From positions 62,001 through 126,000 of the forward strand of contig NZ_FOCL01000009.1 of assembly GCF_900110105.1 (NCBI RefSeq): a stretch of 64,000 nt of DNA. Direction: 5' to 3'. Below, in pieces: positions 52,334 through 60,882 of the stretch. This DNA is from Mucilaginibacter gossypiicola (GTDB lineage Bacteria; Bacteroidota; Bacteroidia; Sphingobacteriales; Sphingobacteriaceae). Positions within the stretch are counted from its first letter, which is position 1. Each line of letters begins with the position of its first letter. Under the pieces are notes generated by a model. The model saw only the letters and a program-made list of their open reading frames with translations. It was not told where the DNA came from and did not search any database. The translations under genes and the position numbers were made by a program.

Positions 52334-53107
52334 TTAATTCCCCTTAGCAGTACTAACAAAAGCTTTAACTGCATCAGCCGTAGTTTGAAAGAATGCCGGC
52401 CCGGCAAGTAATGTTATTTGAGTTATAGGCTTAGCCGAGCTCAACGAATGACCTTTCAAAAAAAGCTCAGTTTCATAAGCATTTGTAGCACCTTTAATAA
52501 CATTCACCGCAACAGCGCCAGTAGGTGAGTCAATCCCCGCATCTTTTAAATCACTGGCGTGCGAATAACTGCTTACCCCAAGCCTCAAAGCTTCACGCAT
52601 TTCTACACGGCCAACGCACGTCATCAGTTCGGGATTAAATGCTCTGCGGTCTCCAAGCCCTATAATCAACAGTTTCTCGGCGGGCATGCTGCCGGCGGGC
52701 GATGTTATTAATATGGTTTCCAGTGCCCGGCCTTCAAACCTGCCGCTCTTTCGCAATTCGGTGAGTATTCCTTTTAAAGCATCATCTATGTGCACCAGGC
52801 CATTAAGGTTGCGCGGCAATGCGGGCGGCGAGTTAAAAATATCTCCTTCGGTATATTCAAAAACGCAAATAACCTGAAGTGGCGTTTGCTGATTGGACGG
52901 GGATTGAACTGCGGTAGCTATATTAATGCCATCTATTTGCCCCAATACTGCCGATGTTCCTGACTTGGGTAATGCCGAAGCATTTGTTTGTGCCCAACTG
53001 TTTGTAAAACTTGTTAAAATTATGACTACGATGGCTATGAACAATCGCAACAAATTTACATGAGATTTTATAGCCGTTTTCTTAGTTGTTGTAATGGTGC
53101 GTTCCAT
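52334..53107 (-). CDS. exported M17-aminopeptidase N-terminal-domain-like protein
   Basis: A 257-aa protein with an N-terminal hydrophobic segment (about 20-40) ending SWAQT, so it is probably periplasmic. The remainder resembles the N-terminal domain of leucyl aminopeptidases (peptidase M17): LIIGLGDRRAFNPE, then a block around EALRLGVSSYSHASDL and ITLLAGPAFFQTTADAV. The catalytic, metal-binding C-terminal domain is absent, and no downstream frame provides it. It may be a stand-alone M17_N protein rather than a broken enzyme, since the frame is clean. Confidence 0.6.
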   Translation of the reverse strand: MERTITTTKKTAIKSHVNLLRLFIAIVVIILTSFTNSWAQTNASALPKSGTSAVLGQIDGINIATAVQSPSNQQTPLQVICVFEYTEGDIFNSPPALPRNLNGLVHIDDALKGILTELRKSGRFEGRALETILITSPAGSMPAEKLLIIGLGDRRAFNPELMTCVGRVEMREALRLGVSSYSHASDLKDAGIDSPTGAVAVNVIKGATNAYETELFLKGHSLSSAKPITQITLLAGPAFFQTTADAVKAFVSTAKGN

Positions 53108-53220
53108 GATGACGATGTTTAAATTGATAATATGATCTCGTTATTGTTGCGTCAAAAATGGAAGAAATGAACAAACAAAAAGATGACTTAGATTAAGAAA
53201 TGAAAGCCCCCTAAGAAACT

Positions 53221-53371
53221 GTTTAAAAACGAATGGAAAGTTTTTTGTAGGGACGCATCACATGCGTCTCCCCGCAGACGGGCCGATTCAAAAGACTTCT
53301 AATCCCGTCGGAAATTGCACGCGGGAGACGCATGTGATGCGTCTCTACATTTAAAACAATCATTTTTAAAC
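53221..53371. repeat. RAYT-type REP pair in inverted long repeat (family C copies 4 and 5)
   Basis: Two variants of the REP palindrome, GTAGGGACGCATCACATGCGTC (53247) and GAGACGCATGTGATGCGTCTC (53325), face each other, framed by CTGTTTAAAAACGA and TTTTTAAACAGCCCC outer ends. The element fills most of the 344-bp gap before the LRR-kinase gene. The T changed to C in the palindrome centre distinguishes these from the RAYT-flanking copies. Confidence 0.8.
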
Positions 53372-53433
53372 AGCCCCTAAGACAAGGTTGTCGCTATCCG
53401 CGCAGCACAACCAAAATGTTAAGCATTTTTTTG

Positions 53434-53441
53434 TTCCTTTG
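53434..53441 (+). promoter_or_regulatory. candidate -7 box for the LRR-kinase gene
   Basis: TTCCTTTG followed by C resembles TAnnTTTG with one mismatch. It lies 10 bp before ATG 53452 and downstream of ATG 53416, which supports 53452 as the true start and a very short leader. Confidence 0.35.
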
Positions 53442-53451
53442 CCTCCAGCCT

Positions 53452-54771
53452 ATGCAAACATTAAAGCAGTTACAAAACGGAGAACTAAAAGGGGCGGTAT
53501 CGCTTAAACTGTCAGAGAGCCTTTCCCATTTCCCGGTTGAAATTTTTGAACTGGCAGATACACTGGAATATCTTGATCTATCGTTCAATAACCTAAGCTC
53601 TTTACCCGCAGATTTTGGCCGGCTCCAAGAACTAAAGATTTTTTTTTGTTCGGAAAACCAGTTCAAGATTTTGCCTGATGTGCTGGCTGATTGTCCGCTG
53701 CTGGATATTGTGGGCTTTAAATCAAACCGGATAGAAACCGTACCACCAAAATCGGTTAATACCAATCTTCGCTGGCTCATCCTTACCAATAACCAGATCA
53801 TGGCATTACCTGGCGAAATAGGCAATTGCAGCAGGATGCAGAAACTAATGCTTGCAGGCAATAAATTAACGGAGTTACCGACTTCACTTGCCAGTTGCCT
53901 TAACCTGGAATTACTCCGGATCTCGGCTAATCAGTTAAATGAGTTTCCTGAATGGCTCTTGTCGATACCTAAACTATCATGGCTGGCTTTTTCGGGTAAT
54001 CCTTTCAGCTACAAACCAACAGTACAGCCGCTTGAATTAATTGACAGCTATGAACTGGAAATTAACCAGTTGCTTGGAGAAGGAGCCTCGGGCGTGATCT
54101 CTAAAGCCACATGGAAGCATGATAATGAAATCAGCGAGGTTGCAGTTAAAATATTTAAAGGAGCGGTTACCAGCGATGGCCTGCCCGAAGACGAAATGAA
54201 CGCCTGTATCACCGCCGGCAATCATGAGGGACTGGTAGAGCTGATTGGCCAGATCAGCAACCACCCCGAAGGAAAAAAAGGACTGGTGATGAAACTCATA
54301 CCCCAAACTTTTTACAATCTCGGCATGCCGCCCAGCCTGGTAAGTTGTACACGGGATGTTTTTAAACCCGGCATGGGCCTTTCACCGGCACACATTTTAA
54401 AAATTGCAAGCACTATCGCCTCAGTTGCAGAACACCTGCACAGCAATGGCATCATGCACAGCGACCTTTACGCCCACAACATTTTGGTTGACGATGATGC
54501 CAACACGCTATTCAGCGATTTTGGGGCTGCCTGTTTTTATGACCTGTCAGATACAGGAACCGCAAAAAAACTTGAATTGCTGGAAGTACGAGCTTATGGC
54601 TGTTTACTTGATGACCTTATCAGTTTGTGTAATGAAGCAGATTCCCGGTTAATATTAAAACTTGAAGAGCTCAGGGATGCGTGCATGAGTGACAACATGG
54701 AGAACCGCCCGCCGTTTCAAGTTTTAAACAGAGACTTGATGGTATTAGACCGTGAACATTTTGTGCTATAG
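53452..54771 (+). CDS. leucine-rich repeat protein fused to a Ser/Thr kinase-like domain
   Basis: About 439 aa from ATG 53452 (MQTLKQLQNGEL); an earlier ATG at 53416 would put the start upstream of the likely promoter box. Residues about 20-190 hold seven LRRs of the bacterial type (L..L.L..N.L..LP). A protein-kinase domain (about 205-425) has a glycine loop LGEGASGVISKA, the ATP-binding Lys in VAVKIFKG, a catalytic HSDLYAHNIL and the DFG in FSDFGAA. The HxD motif is intact, so it is probably active. No membrane segment is present; the protein should be cytoplasmic. The target is unknown. The stop overlaps the convergent next gene by 6 bp. Confidence 0.87.
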   Translation: MQTLKQLQNGELKGAVSLKLSESLSHFPVEIFELADTLEYLDLSFNNLSSLPADFGRLQELKIFFCSENQFKILPDVLADCPLLDIVGFKSNRIETVPPKSVNTNLRWLILTNNQIMALPGEIGNCSRMQKLMLAGNKLTELPTSLASCLNLELLRISANQLNEFPEWLLSIPKLSWLAFSGNPFSYKPTVQPLELIDSYELEINQLLGEGASGVISKATWKHDNEISEVAVKIFKGAVTSDGLPEDEMNACITAGNHEGLVELIGQISNHPEGKKGLVMKLIPQTFYNLGMPPSLVSCTRDVFKPGMGLSPAHILKIASTIASVAEHLHSNGIMHSDLYAHNILVDDDANTLFSDFGAACFYDLSDTGTAKKLELLEVRAYGCLLDDLISLCNEADSRLILKLEELRDACMSDNMENRPPFQVLNRDLMVLDREHFVL

Positions 54772-55335
54772 CGAAGCCCATGTTGTTGATAGCCTCATTA
54801 AATCATCCTCTTCCCCATCAAGTAAATCAGCCAGGCAGGTAAAATAATTAATCCCTGCAAGGCCTAAGCCGCTTGGAGCTAATGTTGTTTCGGTAATGAA
54901 ATAACCGTTATCAAGTTCTACAATCAGCTTTTCGTCCTCAAACCCTGAACTAAGCAAATCAACTATGCCCCTGCCTTTAATGTTCATTAATTTGTTTTCA
55001 GCAAATTCTGTTTTATAAGGCCGGTAAGCAAAGATGTGCCTTATCTTAACTATCAGTCTTTTCCAGCCTGTGTAATTATTATAAGCCAGTTCGGCAATTG
55101 ATTTCTTTCCCGGGTTAACATGCTCTATTTTAATCGAAGGATGCAGGAAAATACTTTTCGCACCTGGATCGGGCGTTTCTATCCTCACTTCATCATTAAA
55201 ATCATAAGGAATGCTTACAAACACACCTCCTTCAAGCTCAATAAAACAGCTGGCAAAATCAAGTTCGTATTGCCCGATCTTAACCAGGCAATAAATATCT
55301 GTTATTCTCTTTCCGATCAGGTCTTTCGGATACAT
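54766..55335 (-). CDS. hypothetical protein (189 aa)
   Basis: A soluble beta-rich protein with no signal peptide and no recognised domain. It starts MYPKDLIGKRITDIY and ends DLLDGEEDDLMRLS. Its stop overlaps the LRR-kinase stop on the opposite strand by 6 bp, so both ends are tightly packed. The arrangement could indicate a kinase/partner module but gives no proof. Confidence 0.65.
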   Translation of the reverse strand: MYPKDLIGKRITDIYCLVKIGQYELDFASCFIELEGGVFVSIPYDFNDEVRIETPDPGAKSIFLHPSIKIEHVNPGKKSIAELAYNNYTGWKRLIVKIRHIFAYRPYKTEFAENKLMNIKGRGIVDLLSSGFEDEKLIVELDNGYFITETTLAPSGLGLAGINYFTCLADLLDGEEDDLMRLSTTWASL

Positions 55336-55520
55336 AAAATACCATGTGGAGGTTTAAGATCGCATGCAAGTATATAGGATTTTTCAAATTTGTACATCCT
55401 ATTATGCTTTAGCATGGATATAAAGGTAACCCAGAGGTTTGCTTTTTTAGAAAAATTTGAACGAAAAATGATAATTTTTGCTAATCCGTCGACACATTCG
55501 TCTTATTCGTCGGTTTTTTT

Positions 55521-55550
55521 TTGATTTTAACAATCCATGTATTAGATTTG
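55521..55550 (+). promoter_or_regulatory. promoter of the candidate small RNA
   Basis: TTG at 55521-55523, a 19-bp spacer and TAGATTTG at 55543-55550 match the Bacteroidota promoter consensus. There is no coding frame in the next 90 bases, only the RNA-like structure described next. Confidence 0.7.
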
Positions 55551-55555
55551 CAGCT

Positions 55556-55645
55556 ATTTCAATACAAGGTTACCACCTTGATTTGTGATAAGGTTTAGGT
55601 TTAAAGCCTCCAAGCAGCGAGTGCAAGGAGGCTTTTATTTTTTAA
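55556..55645 (+). ncRNA. candidate orphan small RNA with own promoter and terminator
   Basis: Predicted start about 55556. A perfect 6-bp hairpin CAAGGT-TACC-ACCTTG (55565-55580) is followed by an AG-rich single-stranded stretch (GATAAGGTTTAGG) and an intrinsic terminator: GCCTCC (55606-55611), a loop with inner GCA-GCGAG-TGC pairing, GGAGGC (55627-55632) and a T-run. No start codon with a useful frame exists in it. The 470-bp gap between the 189-aa gene and the 130-aa membrane gene holds nothing else I can name. I cannot assign it to an RNA family. Confidence 0.6.
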
Positions 55646-55805
55646 TCTTATCCATAACGCATCAACTAAAGTTTTAGTATTTAAACAAGCGATAAAAAAT
55701 TTGAAGTTTTCGGTCGTAAATTGAACTCGGGACAGGAACCACCTCCATGAAATCGAAATCAAGAAAAACTTTTATAATTTACCTAACACCGTGTAGGTTA
55801 ACATC

Positions 55806-56198
55806 ATGAAATTTGTCTTAACGTTCAGTACAATTGCCTTTATCACATCAATGATAGTTAGCTTATTTTCAGGCTCCGGCGAAATGATGGGGTTTACTTT
55901 ATTCTTCAATATTGGCTATTTGTTAGTTTCATTTATTACCTGGCCCCTCATCAATCTGGCTATAAAATCAAATCGACTTATCCCCGCTGCGATTAAATGC
56001 CTCTTAGGCCTCATTATTCTAAACTTAATAACTTATTTACTCGCCGGAACTATCCCGACAGCTACGTTATTGGGACAAGGCAAACCGGGCGACAATATTA
56101 CCATATGCGTTATAGCCCATCTGATCTATATATTCTCATTTTCTTTCTCACTGATCTGGTTAGGGCATAAAACCGAAAATGAAGCTGAGACGCCATAA
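55806..56198 (+). CDS. hypothetical membrane protein (130 aa)
   Basis: Four predicted transmembrane helices (about 3-22, 28-50, 60-82, 98-120). The tail is hydrophilic (HKTENEAETP). No recognised family. Hydrophobic composition and a clean start support a real gene, but no neighbour gives a role. Confidence 0.6.
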   Translation: MKFVLTFSTIAFITSMIVSLFSGSGEMMGFTLFFNIGYLLVSFITWPLINLAIKSNRLIPAAIKCLLGLIILNLITYLLAGTIPTATLLGQGKPGDNITICVIAHLIYIFSFSFSLIWLGHKTENEAETP

Positions 56199-56228
56199 CG
56201 TGATTAACGCAATACCCAACTTTCAACT

Positions 56229-56338
56229 GCCCGTTGTTGGTGTTGTCACCAACAACTTTTGCCCCATGCTTTATGATATCCAAAAGTCTTTTCAAATACC
56301 GCGCGTAGAGAGTTGTTGGTGACAACACCAACAACGGC
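56229..56338. repeat. 27-bp palindromic intergenic repeat (GTTGTTGGTGTTGTC)
   Basis: Arms at 56229-56257 and 56311-56338 are complementary over about 27 bp; each arm contains the word TTGTTGGTGTTGTCACCAAC. A degenerate half copy (GTTGTTGACAACTCC) occurs near 57160. A REP-like element between convergent genes. Confidence 0.8.
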
Positions 56339-56349
56339 AGGAAGCATTA

Positions 56350-57069
56350 TCAATTATTAAGTTCCTTAACTATTTTGGTTTTTATAAACTTAAAATGTCC
56401 ATTGGCGTTAACTTTCCAGATATCATCTTCAATTTGGGAATCATAATTATATTTTTCATCGATCTGCATTTCGTACAAATAATGAAGCCTCAACGTAAGA
56501 TCTTTGCTTATAGTTGTATTTAAACTACCTTGAAAATGACTATTTCCTAAAGGGTCGTAAGCTACAATACGCATTGCGTCAATTACCTTCAATTTGTAGG
56601 TCAATGCTACAAGTATCGATCCATCTATTAACACCAAAAAAAACCGTGGCTTCATGGCGATCAAGAACCAGTCAGACTTGAAAGTAGAGTCTGCCAGATC
56701 AAATGTCGATGGCCTGTCCTCTCCATCAATGATACTTGCACCTATTTGCCTTTCCCTTAGTTTTAACTTAAGCCCCGTAAGCTTTTTTTCTTTAAAAGCA
56801 GAAAGATCAATTGAATTGGAAGCAGAAGTTTCAATTGGAGCAGGCCCGGATGAAGAATCTGTTGTACTGACAGGAAATTCGGGAAGCCCCAAATTGAGTA
56901 AACGCTTAACCAGCTTCGCGCTATCGGTTAAAGCATTTTCTATTTCTGCATGCTTAGTTTGTTTAGGGAACCCTGAAATGCCCGGAGCTTTACTATGAGG
57001 TACAGTATTTGAGGTACAGCTACAGTACAAAATAGCAGGAATAATTAAAATGATAAGGCGTTTTAGCAT
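56350..57069 (-). CDS. hypothetical lipoprotein (239 aa)
   Basis: The N-terminus MLKRLIILIIPAILYCSC has a lipobox at Cys18 (LYCSC), so it is probably lipid-anchored. A Ser/Thr/Pro-rich linker (about 60-90) leads to a mixed alpha/beta domain (about 95-235). No family recognised. Confidence 0.62.
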   Translation of the reverse strand: MLKRLIILIIPAILYCSCTSNTVPHSKAPGISGFPKQTKHAEIENALTDSAKLVKRLLNLGLPEFPVSTTDSSSGPAPIETSASNSIDLSAFKEKKLTGLKLKLRERQIGASIIDGEDRPSTFDLADSTFKSDWFLIAMKPRFFLVLIDGSILVALTYKLKVIDAMRIVAYDPLGNSHFQGSLNTTISKDLTLRLHYLYEMQIDEKYNYDSQIEDDIWKVNANGHFKFIKTKIVKELNN

Positions 57070-57231
57070 AATTAAAAATAATGGTTTCTATGATGAAACG
57101 CATATTTTTCACCGGCGCTTTTTTTATAAACATTAAGCAACAAGACATGACGCATAATTGTTGTTGACAACTCCAACAATGGCCAAGCTATCTGTCAATT
57201 CATTAATTCCACAAATTCGGGTTCAGAAAAC

Positions 57232-57426
57232 TCACTTATTTTCCTTAACTACATCAATAAGCCAGGTCACCAGGCCAATGAAACCGGCAATGAACAATCC
57301 AGCTCCTGCACCACGCGCGTAATCATCCCATTTATCGGCCGGGCCACTGGGAATGGCCATTCCTGCCGAAAACAGGATAACACCTATTAATAAAAGATAA
57401 ACAGAGCGTTTTGCTTTATTTTTCAT
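57232..57426 (-). CDS. small hypothetical membrane protein (64 aa)
   Basis: Two transmembrane helices (about 9-27 and 40-58) flank a short GPADKWDDYARG loop, with a basic N-terminus (MKNKAKR). No recognised family. It is divergent from ileS. Confidence 0.6.
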   Translation of the reverse strand: MKNKAKRSVYLLLIGVILFSAGMAIPSGPADKWDDYARGAGAGLFIAGFIGLVTWLIDVVKENK

Positions 57427-57460
57427 CGGCGTAAATTAAAAAAATCATTTTTAATTTCTG

Positions 57461-57488
57461 TATTTTTGCAACCTCTTAAAAACGAGGT
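57461..57488 (+). promoter_or_regulatory. candidate ileS -7 box and leader hairpin
   Basis: TATTTTTG at 57461-57468 matches TAnnTTTG. The predicted leader is about 25 bases and contains a small CCTC/GAGG hairpin (57472-57488). No TTG is seen at the -33 position. Confidence 0.45.
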
Positions 57489-57498
57489 GAAATAATAG

Positions 57499-60400
57499 AT
57501 GTACAAGGAATATAAGCAGTTAAACTTATCGCAAACCGGCAAAGAGATACTGGACTTCTGGAAACAGAAAAACATTTTCGAAAAAAGCATTACCAGCCGT
57601 CCGGCAGGTAACCCTTATACTTTTTATGAAGGGCCGCCGAGCGCTAACGGTATGCCTGGTATTCACCACGTAATGGCGCGCTCTATTAAAGATATTTTTT
57701 GCCGTTACAAAACCCTTAAAGGTTACCAGGTAAAACGCAAAGGCGGCTGGGACACCCATGGCTTGCCTATTGAGCTTGCTGTTGAAAAAGCCCTTGGTAT
57801 CACTAAAGATGATATCGGCAAAAAAATAAGTGTAAAAGATTATAACGATGCCTGCCGCAAGGAGGTAATGCGCTATACTGACGTTTGGAACGACCTGACC
57901 GAAAAAATGGGTTACTGGGTCGACCTGAACGATCCGTACATCACCTACAAAAACGAATATATTGAAAGCCTTTGGTGGATACTGAAGGAGTTGCATAAAA
58001 AAGATATGCTGTACAAAGGTTATACCGTACAGCCATACTCGCCAAAATCAGGTACCGGTTTAAGCTCACACGAGCTTAACCAGCCGGGCACCTACAAAAT
58101 GGTGAAGGATACCACGATAGTAGCACAATTCAAGGTAAAAAAAGATGCGGATTCTGCGTTTTTGTTTAATGGCATAGATACTGAAGTATTTATCCTGGCC
58201 TGGACAACCACACCATGGACTTTACCTTCAAACTGCGCCCTTGCCGTTGGCGAAGGCATTACCTACGTTAAGATCAGCACTTTTAACCCGTACACTTTCC
58301 TGCCGGTTTATGTGGTTTTGGCTAAAGACCTGGTTAAAAAATACTTTAAGGCCGAAGGTGAGAATGCTTCATTTGCCGATTACAAAGGCGGCGACAAGAT
58401 CATCCCATGGAAAATTGAGGCCGAAGTAAAAGGCAGTGAGCTGGTGGGCATCCACTACGAACAACTGATGCCGTATGTAACCAATGAAGATCTGGAGCAA
58501 AACGCTTTCCGCGTTATCCCGGCCGATTTTGTTACTACCGAAGACGGTACAGGTATAGTACACACCGCGTCTGTTTTTGGTGCCGACGACTTCAGGGCCT
58601 GTAAGGAAAACAACGTACCATCAGTAATGGTAAAAGACGAAACCGGCAAGGATGTTCCACTGGTGAACAAACAGGGCCGTTTTGTTGACGAAGTTACCGA
58701 TTATGCGGGTCGTTACGTTAAAGAAGAATATTATACTGATGCCGAGCGTGCCGAAGAAGGTTTTAAACCAACCGACGTACTCATCTCTATCAAATTAAAA
58801 ACTGAGAACCGCGCGTTCGACGTTAAGAAATACGAGCACAGCTACCCTCACTCATGGCGCAGCGACGAGCCGATATTATATTATCCGCTTGATAGCTGGT
58901 TTATCCGCACTACCGCGGTTAAGGATAAAATGGTTGAGCTAAACAAAACCATCAACTGGAAACCGGAATCAACCGGTACCGGTCGTTTTGGTAACTGGCT
59001 GGAAAATTTGGTTGACTGGAACCTTTCCCGTTCTCGCTACTGGGGTACCCCGCTACCTATCTGGCGCGAAGAAAACGGCACTGAAGAAATCTGTATTGGT
59101 TCGATTGCTGAATTAAATACAGAGATCGCGAAATCAATCAAAGCAGGTTTCATGCCTGAGGGTTTTGTGTTGGAAGATATGCACCGCCCTTATGTTGATG
59201 ATGTGGTATTAGTATCGTCAACAGGTAATAAAATGCTGCGCGAGCCCGACCTGATCGACGTTTGGTTTGATTCGGGTGCTATGCCTTATGCGCAATGGCA
59301 TTTCCCGTTTGAAGGTCAGGAAGAATTCAAGAGTGCCTATCCGGCTGATTTCATTGCCGAAGGTGTTGACCAAACTCGTGGTTGGTTCTTCACCCTGCAC
59401 GCGATAGCCGCAATGCTAAGCGAAGCAAGTGACGAGGTAAAAGCCATCAACGAGCAGGTGGGTAACAAAGGCATCGCGTTTAAAAACGTGGTTTCAAACG
59501 GCCTTGTATTGGATAAAAACGGCAACAAAATGTCTAAGCGTTTAGGCAACGCCGTTGATCCATTCGCGACCATTGAAAAATATGGCGCTGATGCCGCCCG
59601 CTGGTACATGATCAGCAATGCATCGCCATGGGATAACCTTAAATTTAATGAAGAAGGTATAGATGAAGTTAGGCGTAAGTTTTTTGGCACGCTGTACAAC
59701 ACCTATTCATTCTTTACGCTGTACGCTAATATTGATAAGTTCACATACAGTGAGCCGGAAATAGAAAACAGCAAACGCCCTGAAATTGACCGATGGATTA
59801 TATCACTCCTAAACACCCTCAGCAAAGAGGTTGACGGTTATTATGCCGATTTTGAACCAACAAAGGCCACCCGCGCTATCCAGGAGTTTGTGGATGTGCA
59901 TTTCAGCAACTGGTTTATCCGCTTAAGCCGTCGCCGTTTCTGGAAATCAGATGATCCGCAAGATAAATTATCAGCATACCAAACATTATATACCTGTTTA
60001 ATTGCTATCAGCAAGCTAATGTCGCCTGTTGCGCCGTTCTTTGCCGATAGGTTATATTGTGATCTGAATGCTGTTACCGGCAAGGAAGAATTTGAATCGG
60101 TACACCTGGCTTACTTCCCTGAGTACGACAGCAGCCTTGTTGATGCCGAGCTTGAAGAGCGCATGCAGCTGGCCCAGGATATCTCGTCATTAGTGCTTTC
60201 GCTACGTAAAAAGGTGAATATCAACGTGCGCCAGCCATTAAGCAAAATTTTATTGCCAATACTGGATAAAAGCTTTAAATTACACGTTGAGCAGGTTAAA
60301 GACCTCATTTTGTCTGAAACCAACATTAAGGATATCGAGTATATTACCGATACCACTGGTTTCATTAAAAAGAAAATAAAGCCAAACTTTAAGGCCTTAG

Positions 60401-60882
60401 GCCAAAAAGTAGGTAAGGATATGAAAGTTGTAGCCGAAGCCATCACAAATTTCACCCAGGATGATATCACCGCTTTAGAAACTAACGGCAACATCCAGGT
60501 TCTTGATGGCAAATACGAAGTATTAGCTACCGACGTTGAAATCATAGCCGAAGATGTTCCCGGATGGCAGGTGGCAAATTTGGGAAAACTAACCGTGGCT
60601 TTAGATGTTACCATAACCAACGAATTGAAACAGGAAGGTATCTCGCGCGAGTTTATCAACCGTGTGCAGAATATACGTAAGACCAAAGGATTTGAAGTAA
60701 CTGACAGGATAAATGTGCAGGCAAGCAGCACCCCGGTGATCAAAGAGGCCGTGGAAAACAATCTATCCTATATTTGCGCCGAAATCCTGGCCGATAGCAT
60801 CGTGTTTGTGGACAACCTGACCGAGGGAGAACCTGTTACAATTGATGAACAAGAAATATTGATTGCTATTAGTAAAGTATAA
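57499..60882 (+). CDS. ileS: isoleucyl-tRNA synthetase
   Basis: A class I aminoacyl-tRNA synthetase of 1127 aa, the long, eukaryote-like type. The HIGH element appears as GMPGIHH (51-57), the KMSKR loop is at 677-681 in NKMSKRLGN, and WDTHGLPIELAVEK follows the N-terminus. The editing domain (CP1) has TTPWTLPSN and GTGIVHTASVFGADD. The anticodon-binding domain is at about 780-960 and a C-terminal extension follows. It is the first gene of an operon with the DksA-like gene (start codon overlaps its stop by one base) and lspA. Confidence 0.95.
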   Translation: MYKEYKQLNLSQTGKEILDFWKQKNIFEKSITSRPAGNPYTFYEGPPSANGMPGIHHVMARSIKDIFCRYKTLKGYQVKRKGGWDTHGLPIELAVEKALGITKDDIGKKISVKDYNDACRKEVMRYTDVWNDLTEKMGYWVDLNDPYITYKNEYIESLWWILKELHKKDMLYKGYTVQPYSPKSGTGLSSHELNQPGTYKMVKDTTIVAQFKVKKDADSAFLFNGIDTEVFILAWTTTPWTLPSNCALAVGEGITYVKISTFNPYTFLPVYVVLAKDLVKKYFKAEGENASFADYKGGDKIIPWKIEAEVKGSELVGIHYEQLMPYVTNEDLEQNAFRVIPADFVTTEDGTGIVHTASVFGADDFRACKENNVPSVMVKDETGKDVPLVNKQGRFVDEVTDYAGRYVKEEYYTDAERAEEGFKPTDVLISIKLKTENRAFDVKKYEHSYPHSWRSDEPILYYPLDSWFIRTTAVKDKMVELNKTINWKPESTGTGRFGNWLENLVDWNLSRSRYWGTPLPIWREENGTEEICIGSIAELNTEIAKSIKAGFMPEGFVLEDMHRPYVDDVVLVSSTGNKMLREPDLIDVWFDSGAMPYAQWHFPFEGQEEFKSAYPADFIAEGVDQTRGWFFTLHAIAAMLSEASDEVKAINEQVGNKGIAFKNVVSNGLVLDKNGNKMSKRLGNAVDPFATIEKYGADAARWYMISNASPWDNLKFNEEGIDEVRRKFFGTLYNTYSFFTLYANIDKFTYSEPEIENSKRPEIDRWIISLLNTLSKEVDGYYADFEPTKATRAIQEFVDVHFSNWFIRLSRRRFWKSDDPQDKLSAYQTLYTCLIAISKLMSPVAPFFADRLYCDLNAVTGKEEFESVHLAYFPEYDSSLVDAELEERMQLAQDISSLVLSLRKKVNINVRQPLSKILLPILDKSFKLHVEQVKDLILSETNIKDIEYITDTTGFIKKKIKPNFKALGQKVGKDMKVVAEAITNFTQDDITALETNGNIQVLDGKYEVLATDVEIIAEDVPGWQVANLGKLTVALDVTITNELKQEGISREFINRVQNIRKTKGFEVTDRINVQASSTPVIKEAVENNLSYICAEILADSIVFVDNLTEGEPVTIDEQEILIAISKV

